From positions 1-24,827 of the forward strand of contig BAAFSQ010000143.1 of NCBI GenBank assembly GCA_054661495.1: DNA of 24,827 nt. The letters run 5' to 3'. This DNA is from Zygophlyctis sp. KS116. Its lineage: Eukaryota > Chytridiomycota. The notes below the pieces were generated by a model, which made no database searches, was not told where the DNA came from, and worked only from the letters and a program-made list of their open reading frames with translations. Shown here one piece after another: positions 20,534 through 24,827 of the stretch (position 1 is the stretch's first letter; every line of letters starts with the position of its first letter). The translations under genes and the position numbers were made by a program.

Positions 20534-21059
20534 TTACTTGTCTACCAGTGCATAAATCATTCTATATAAATCTTTTTTTAGTAAAGGTAAAGTACAATAA
20601 AAAAACGAGAGCAAGTAAAAACCCAATTTTACAAAACACTGCATCTTTTGCTGTTGTAGAGACCTAAAAATTTCTGTAGCATCATATAAATGCCTTGATA
20701 ACATTATCCTAGAGTTTAAATTTATAAAATACTTGTTTGCATGATACATAACCAATGGCGTGTTTAACAGGACTGGAAACCAGTTCCCAGTCAACAAAAA
20801 AAAAGTCCATAATAAAAGATGAATAGCATATTCCGGAAGCACAAACTGAGTTTAAATTGACAAGTTTTACCTGATTTAGCTTGTTACATAAATCAATAGG
20901 ATTAATATAATCACATTCCAAATCTGAAAACATTATAATCTAGTTTTACTAAAGCTGTGTTACAAAAAAGACCATTCCAAATAATAAAATCACAGTCAAA
21001 ATCAATGCTACCAGAAACAATAGCTGTAAGATTATAAATTATAGAGTTACCGCAGACAT
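20534..21059 (-). CDS. ERV14: Cornichon / Erv14 ER cargo receptor, 4 exons
   Basis: Exons in gene order are 21059-21051, 21023-20964, 20939-20871 and 20845-20534 (149 aa); introns are 27, 24 and 25 nt. The first coding exon is only nine nt (MSA). The joined protein reads LALILTV-type membrane segment 1, then FSDLECDYINPIDLCNKLNQ (the family's DELKTDYKNPIDQCNTLN), FVLPEYAIHLLLWTFFLL, PVLLNTPLVMYHANKYF, HLYDATEIF and KLGFYLLSFFYCTLP, ending YRMIYALVDK. Erv14 selects membrane cargo, mostly plasma-membrane proteins, into COPII vesicles. Two competing intron choices overlap at the exon 2/3 join (see findings). It follows the HAD phosphatase gene on the same strand with 56 nt between them. Confidence 0.93.
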
Positions 21060-21115
21060 TTTTTCTAATTTCTTGTTAAAATTCCTAAATTTGACTGTCT
21101 CACTGTTATTTATTA

Positions 21116-21952
21116 TCAATAATTCATTAAATCTGCAATAGAATCCATAATTTCATCAGGTTTAATTTCAACATTCTCCACATCTTCTCTTTTAGAGACA
21201 CCAGACATGACTAGTATTGTATATAAATTTCCATTTTTTCCAAATATGACATCTGTATCTAGTCGATCTCCAATCATGACTGTAGATTTAGAATCTAAAT
21301 TATATTCTTTCAGTAATAAATCCAACATTACAGAGTTTGGTTTTCCTAAAATTATAGGAACTCTTTTAGTACTAGTAACTAAAGACTGTACCAATGCACC
21401 TGTTCCTGGTAAATTTAAATTTTTAGTAGGATATGTAGAGTCTGGACTTGTAGCAATAAATAATACATCTTTTTGAGAAAGAAATGTATGTGCTCTAGCT
21501 AATTTTGTATAATTTACAAAAATATCAAATCCAACAATTACAGCACCAATTTCTGAATCAGTAGTAATATTTTGTAAATCTTCCAAACTAGAAATATTAA
21601 AATCATCTTGTTTAATTCCAATATTAAAATTATTTAATTCTTCCTTGAGTCCTTGCATTCCAATTACATAGACTTTTTTACCAAATTCCAAGTTTTTAGA
21701 GAGATATAGAGCAGTTATATATGCAGTACAGACAATATCTTTTTCTTTAATAAAATCTAATCCTAATTTCCTGAATTTTAAAAGATAAGTTGCTCTAGAA
21801 GAACTAGAATTATTAGTTACAAAAAGTAATTTCTTGTTTAAATTATAAAGAAATTGGAGAGTTTCAATTGTTTTTGGAATTAGAGTTGAGCCTCTCCAGA
21901 GTACACCGTCACAGTCAAAAATAAATGTAGAAATATCTGCTAATAATTTCAT
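21116..21952 (-). CDS. PHO13: HAD-family phosphatase, Pho13 / phosphoglycolate phosphatase type
   Basis: This is a single-exon gene of 278 aa. HAD motif I is FDCDGVLWRG (nucleophile D14, acid/base D16), motif II is VTNNSSSSR, motif III lysine is in ILGKPN and motif IV is MIGDRLDTDVIFG. The C2 cap sits between motifs II and III, as in 4-nitrophenylphosphatases. Homologues clear toxic metabolic by-products such as 2-phosphoglycolate, 4-phosphoerythronate and 2-phospho-L-lactate in the cytosol. Ends match the family (SKREDVE near the C-terminus), so the gene looks complete. It is divergent from mitoferrin across 120 nt. Confidence 0.94.
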   Translation of the reverse strand: MKLLADISTFIFDCDGVLWRGSTLIPKTIETLQFLYNLNKKLLFVTNNSSSSRATYLLKFRKLGLDFIKEKDIVCTAYITALYLSKNLEFGKKVYVIGMQGLKEELNNFNIGIKQDDFNISSLEDLQNITTDSEIGAVIVGFDIFVNYTKLARAHTFLSQKDVLFIATSPDSTYPTKNLNLPGTGALVQSLVTSTKRVPIILGKPNSVMLDLLLKEYNLDSKSTVMIGDRLDTDVIFGKNGNLYTILVMSGVSKREDVENVEIKPDEIMDSIADLMNY

Positions 21953-21990
21953 CTTTTACTTGCTTTTACTGTAGAGTATTTCACTTTTAC
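21953..21990. repeat. Three CTTTTACT boxes with 10-bp phasing upstream of the phosphatase
   Basis: CTTTTACT occurs at 21953-21960, 21963-21970 and 21983-21990, with starts 10 and 20 bp apart. The first box begins right at the phosphatase start codon. The phasing places the boxes on one face of the helix. Function is unknown. Confidence 0.45.
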
Positions 21991-22072
21991 TAGTTTAAGA
22001 GTCTTAAAAGAGTATAAAAATGCTTTAATATACAAAATTATACCGTAAAAACTAGTTAAAAACCCTGAAAAA

Positions 22073-23037
22073 ATGGACGACTACGAAACTTTACCAAACT
22101 CTTCAGTCATTGTTAATATGTTGGCTGGGGCTGTTGCTGGAATCACTGAACATACAGTCATGTATCCTCTAGACTCTATAAAGGTACTATTAATAATTTA
22201 CATTTTAGACTAGAATGCAAGTACAAACGTCTAATTTATCAACAATGACTGTTGCAATTTCTAAAATTTCTACTTCTGAAGGACTAGCAGTGCTTTGGAG
22301 AGGAATCAATTCTGTAATCGTCGGAGCAGGTCCTGCGCATGCTCTTTCTTTTGCGACTTTTGAAAAATGTAAATTATTATTTAGAAATCCACTTGATAAT
22401 GGACATCAGATATCTGCAGATGGTATTTTGAAATTTTAAAATTCTAAAAATTATAGCATTGGCTGGAGCTTGTGCTACTATTGTTCATGATGGGATTATG
22501 ACTCCTTTTGATGGTATTTTCCATTCAAAATTTAAATTTAAAATAGTCGTTAAACAAAGAATGCAAATCAGTGGAAATTCTTTTTATAGAGGGATTTTAG
22601 ATTGTACAATTGCTACTTTTAAAGCTGAAGGATTTAAAGCATTTTATCTATCTTATCCTACAACTATACTATTATCAATTCCATTTCAATCTATTCATTT
22701 TTCTACTTATGAAGCATTAAAAAAAGTATTCAATTCTAATGATAGTTATGATCCAAAAACTCATATAATTTCTGGAGGTTTAGCAGGTGGTTTTGCGTCT
22801 TTTATAACACAACCAATGGATGTTATAAAAACACTTTTACAAACTAGAGGAATTTCAAAGGATGCTCAAATAAAGAGTTTACATGGATTTAGACAAGGTT
22901 GTGGAATGATTTATTCCAGATATGGTTGGAAAGGATTTTATAGAGGATGTCTACCAAGAGTATTAACTCATATGCCATCAACAGCAATTAGTTGGACTAC
23001 ATATGAATTTATGAAGATGTGGTTTAGTAGTGATTAA
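22073..23037 (+). CDS. MRS4: Mitoferrin (mitochondrial iron carrier), 4 exons
   Basis: Coding exons are 22073-22183, 22209-22422, 22457-22513 and 22547-23037 (290 aa); introns are 25, 34 and 33 nt. The third (22514-22546) is stopless and only recognised because splicing restores PFDVVKQRMQ. Three mitochondrial carrier repeats carry PLDSIKTRMQ, PFDVVKQRMQ and PMDVIKT. Mitoferrin-like features are [37 protein letters not shown] and [20 protein letters not shown]. The protein imports ferrous iron through the inner membrane for heme and Fe-S synthesis, linking it functionally to the Grx3/4 gene 8 kb upstream. The stop codon overlaps an AATAAA and the next gene begins 21 nt later. Confidence 0.94.
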
Positions 23038-23041
23038 TAAA
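23036..23041 (+). terminator. Poly(A) signal AATAAA overlapping the mitoferrin stop
   Basis: AATAAA starts inside the TAA stop (23035-23037) and lies 17 nt before the PXMP4 ATG. Cleavage 10-30 nt downstream would fall at or past the next start codon. Confidence 0.45.
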
Positions 23042-23058
23042 GGGTTAAGTTTGAGCAA

Positions 23059-23701
23059 ATGGAGTCGTTGAATACTATTTTAGTGAATCCGCAGTATCAT
23101 GACTTGTTGGCAATAGTCAAGGGATTCAGGAATGGAGCAGTCTATGGTAATTTTTACAATTAAAAATAGGCGTAAAGATTAGATTTCCTCATGCACTTGT
23201 CATGACTCTGCTATTTAAGAGAAAATCGTATGTTTTATATTTTTGTTATATTCTAGACTGGTAGAAATGGCTAAAAATGTACTAGATTTAACATTTCAAC
23301 ATGCTAGAAATTTAGCATCGTTTGTAACAATTTACAAGAGTTTACTTTTACTCTTAAAATCTGTTAAAGGAGAAGAAAACTCTCTAGATTCTTTTCTTGC
23401 TGGTTGTATAGGAGGATATTTTATTTTTGGGAATGATACTCCAGTCAATAATCAAATTGTACTGTATTTACTGTCACGAATTACAATTGGATTAGGATCC
23501 CTGACTGTTAAAAAGGGAATTGTTTCAAAGCAATCTCATGGTTTCACTGTTCTTGCAACAATTGTTTGGGGAACTGTAATGTGGTTATTTAGAAATCATA
23601 AAGATACGCTTCAAGGATCTTTGGCAAATTCCATGGAATATCTTTATAATGACTCTGATATCTTTGATAATTTTAAAAACTGGTTATGGCATAATAAATA
23701 G
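23059..23701 (+). CDS. PXMP4: Peroxisomal membrane protein PXMP4 (PMP24), 3 exons
   Basis: Coding exons are 23059-23146, 23170-23227 and 23257-23701 (196 aa); introns are 23 and 29 nt. The spliced protein shows VKGFRNGAVYGVKIRFPHAL, VMTLLFKRKS, QHARNLASFVTIYKSLL, LAGCIGGYFIFG, NNQIVLYLLSRI and VWGTVMWLFRNHKDTLQGSL, ending MEYLYNDSDIF. All match human PXMP4 block for block. The family belongs to the Tim17-like group of small membrane proteins and resides in peroxisomes; its transport role is not settled. The ATG sits 21 nt after the mitoferrin stop, and the stop is 14 nt from the convergent Gemin2 stop. Confidence 0.93.
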
Positions 23702-23715
23702 CTAAAATGTTTTTT

Positions 23716-24414
23716 CTAAAATTGTAAAACATCTTTTTGTCCAAAAATTCCAGAAATTATAGATAAAATAATCTGAATACTAGCTTTTTCACAATTATTT
23801 AGAGATTCTAGATTTAATTTCAGTAAATTTCGGGCTAAATTCCTTATATTGTCTACTTGATCTGAAGTTAAAAGAGTATCAATGATTAGAAATAAGCAAA
23901 ATAGCCAGCGGCATTTGATTATAGAAAAATCTTGAATCCAATTTGAATGATATTTTACCAATTTTAGAGCTAAAGTATGATTAATTTGTACTAGAACATC
24001 TAGAGTAGGTCTAATAGACTGATCTTTATACAATAACTTGTGCCATGATGCTTCATTGTGATTTAATTGATTTTTTAAAATCAAGGCTTGTTTTCTATAA
24101 TTATTAAAGTTTCTCTTGAGTTTTTGGAATTTCTGAATGAATTTATCAAACCAGTCTTTTGAAATTTTACAGGTAGAATCAAAATCCAGAGGTATATTCC
24201 TAGCATCATGCATTCTTTCTCTTTCCTCCTTGACATTTAATTCTGCTACCAAGACATTTGGAATAGATTTAGCTTCCTTTTGAACCATTGCCAAGTATTG
24301 AAATCCATCAAGAGGAATACTAGACTGTACATTAACAGATGATTTTGTAGGTAGCGCTCGTTTACAGAGAGACTCTCTTTCTAGTTTGTCGAGATCAAAT
24401 CGTTTTCTTTTCAT
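23716..24414 (-). CDS. GEMIN2: Gemin2 / SIP1, SMN-complex subunit
   Basis: This is a single-exon gene of 232 aa. The N-terminus is basic (MKRKRFDLDKLE). PLDGFQYLAMVQKEAKSIPN matches the Gemin2 block around [20 protein letters not shown], and VLVAEL continues it. DWFDKFIQKFQKLKRNFNNY corresponds to the WQQQQVAQFSTVRQN helix. The C-terminal all-helical domain includes ASWHKLLY, RPTLDVLVQINHTLALKLVK and RWLFCLFLIIDTLLTS, then IRNLARNLLK and IISGIFGQKDV, close to CLVSRYFDQRDL. Gemin2 holds the Sm ring on snRNA during snRNP assembly in the cytoplasm. Its presence fits a genome that keeps many spliceosomal introns. Confidence 0.85.
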   Translation of the reverse strand: MKRKRFDLDKLERESLCKRALPTKSSVNVQSSIPLDGFQYLAMVQKEAKSIPNVLVAELNVKEERERMHDARNIPLDFDSTCKISKDWFDKFIQKFQKLKRNFNNYRKQALILKNQLNHNEASWHKLLYKDQSIRPTLDVLVQINHTLALKLVKYHSNWIQDFSIIKCRWLFCLFLIIDTLLTSDQVDNIRNLARNLLKLNLESLNNCEKASIQIILSIISGIFGQKDVLQF

Positions 24415-24427
24415 TTTATAAAAGGTC

Positions 24428-24442
24428 TTAAGCGCCGCTTAA
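24428..24442. promoter_or_regulatory. Perfect palindrome TTAAGCG-C-CGCTTAA upstream of Gemin2
   Basis: This 15-bp inverted repeat (7-bp arms, one central base) lies 13 nt upstream of the Gemin2 ATG, in the divergent gap to the next plus-strand gene. The GC core is unusual in this AT-rich gap. It is a plausible binding site for a dimeric regulator. Confidence 0.4.
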
Positions 24443-24577
24443 TACACAAATGCAAGAGTTGTTTGAAAAAACATTGCATCTTAAAGATTAGGAATTGATC
24501 CTATTATTGTCGATTAACAAGTAAGGATTAGATGGTAATGGGGCATTAATCAGACGTAAAGACTTTGGGAAAATTAA

Positions 24578-24827
24578 CGGCAATTCTATTCAATAGAAAA
24601 TGGAAGCAACATTCAAGAAATCTATATAATTAATGACGTTAACAGTCTCTGTAAACAGCGCAGTTTGAACTTTTGCCGCATCTTCTACTTAAAAACTGGC
24701 TATCGTTTCAGAATTCCCCATTCTCAAAGACATTTATTTGATCAAATTAATGTCTTATTGTCTACAAATGAGTGGCTAAATGTTGTTCCGAATCAATTCT
24801 TTAATATCATTTGTGATGTTTTGAGTG
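24578..24827 (+). CDS. Partial unrecognised gene, internal or early exon cut by the window end
   Basis: An open frame without stop runs from 24578 to the window end. It reads NIQEIYIINDVNSLCKQ, then SLNFCRIFYLKTGYRFRIPH, SQRHLFDQINVLL and NEWLNVVPNQFFNIICDVL. The composition looks like a folded, helical protein. I could not place it in a family. The upstream start is unclear: an ATG at 24450 opens a frame that stops at once, and candidate donor and acceptor sites exist (GTAAG at 24521, GTAAAG at 24556, TAG ending at 24596). One join, 24555 to 24597 across a 41-nt intron, keeps the frame. Exon limits are provisional; 24415-24577 otherwise holds only the divergent promoter. Confidence 0.45.

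Overview
This is a gene-dense, AT-rich nuclear segment of a eukaryote. It holds about 25 protein genes in 24.8 kb on both strands, with very short intergenic gaps and very short spliceosomal introns. I placed 46 introns by restoring reading frame and family alignment. Nearly all are GT...AG and 23 to 38 nt long, mostly 24 to 30; the single longer one is 52 nt. Every spliced gene model sums to an intact reading frame. The gene set includes a flagellar-type CFAP97 protein, autophagy (ATG9), meiotic TRIP13/Pch2, an SMN-complex Gemin2, a peroxisomal PXMP4, a mitochondrial IF2 and a mitoferrin. My inference is a free-living or parasitic flagellated organism with a compact genome, most likely an early-diverging zoosporic fungus or Cryptomycota/Rozella-like relative. 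The species cannot be fixed from sequence alone.

Layout, 1-10.1 kb: end of histone H2A (+), ATG9 (+), the OST subunit Swp1/ribophorin II (-), mitochondrial translation initiation factor IF2 (+), Golgi ZFPL1 (+), an L-type amino acid permease (+), a MYST acetyltransferase of the Esa1/Tip60 type (-) and the proteasome deubiquitinase RPN11 (+).

Layout, 10.1-16.5 kb: a gap rich in AGGGG/CCCCT motifs, a small secreted unknown protein (+), a CFAP97-like protein (+), ribosomal protein uL15 (-), NIP7 (+), a Dpy-30-motif protein (+), the proteasome lid subunit RPN12 (-), a three-domain glutaredoxin of the Grx3/4 type (+) and a secreted class 3 lipase (-).

Layout, 16.6-24.8 kb: an unrecognised protein with a row of LC8-like QT motifs (+), TRIP13/Pch2 (-), Kel3/KLHDC4 (+), cornichon/Erv14 (-), a HAD phosphatase of the Pho13 type (-), mitoferrin (+), PXMP4 (+), Gemin2 (-) and the start of an unrecognised gene (+).

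Neighbouring genes are mostly unrelated housekeeping functions. Two proteasome lid genes lie about 4 kb apart, and both are preceded by short tandem repeats containing AACCCT, the complement of a TTAGGG telomere-type motif. The same core recurs in other divergent promoters here, which is the strongest regulatory signal in the window. Other points of interest are the candidate dynein light chain hub, an 18-nt tail-to-tail CDS overlap, apparent recent gene conversion between the two glutaredoxin domains, coding exons of only 3 and 9 nt, and overlapping alternative introns. No rRNA, tRNA, transposon or CRISPR was recognised.
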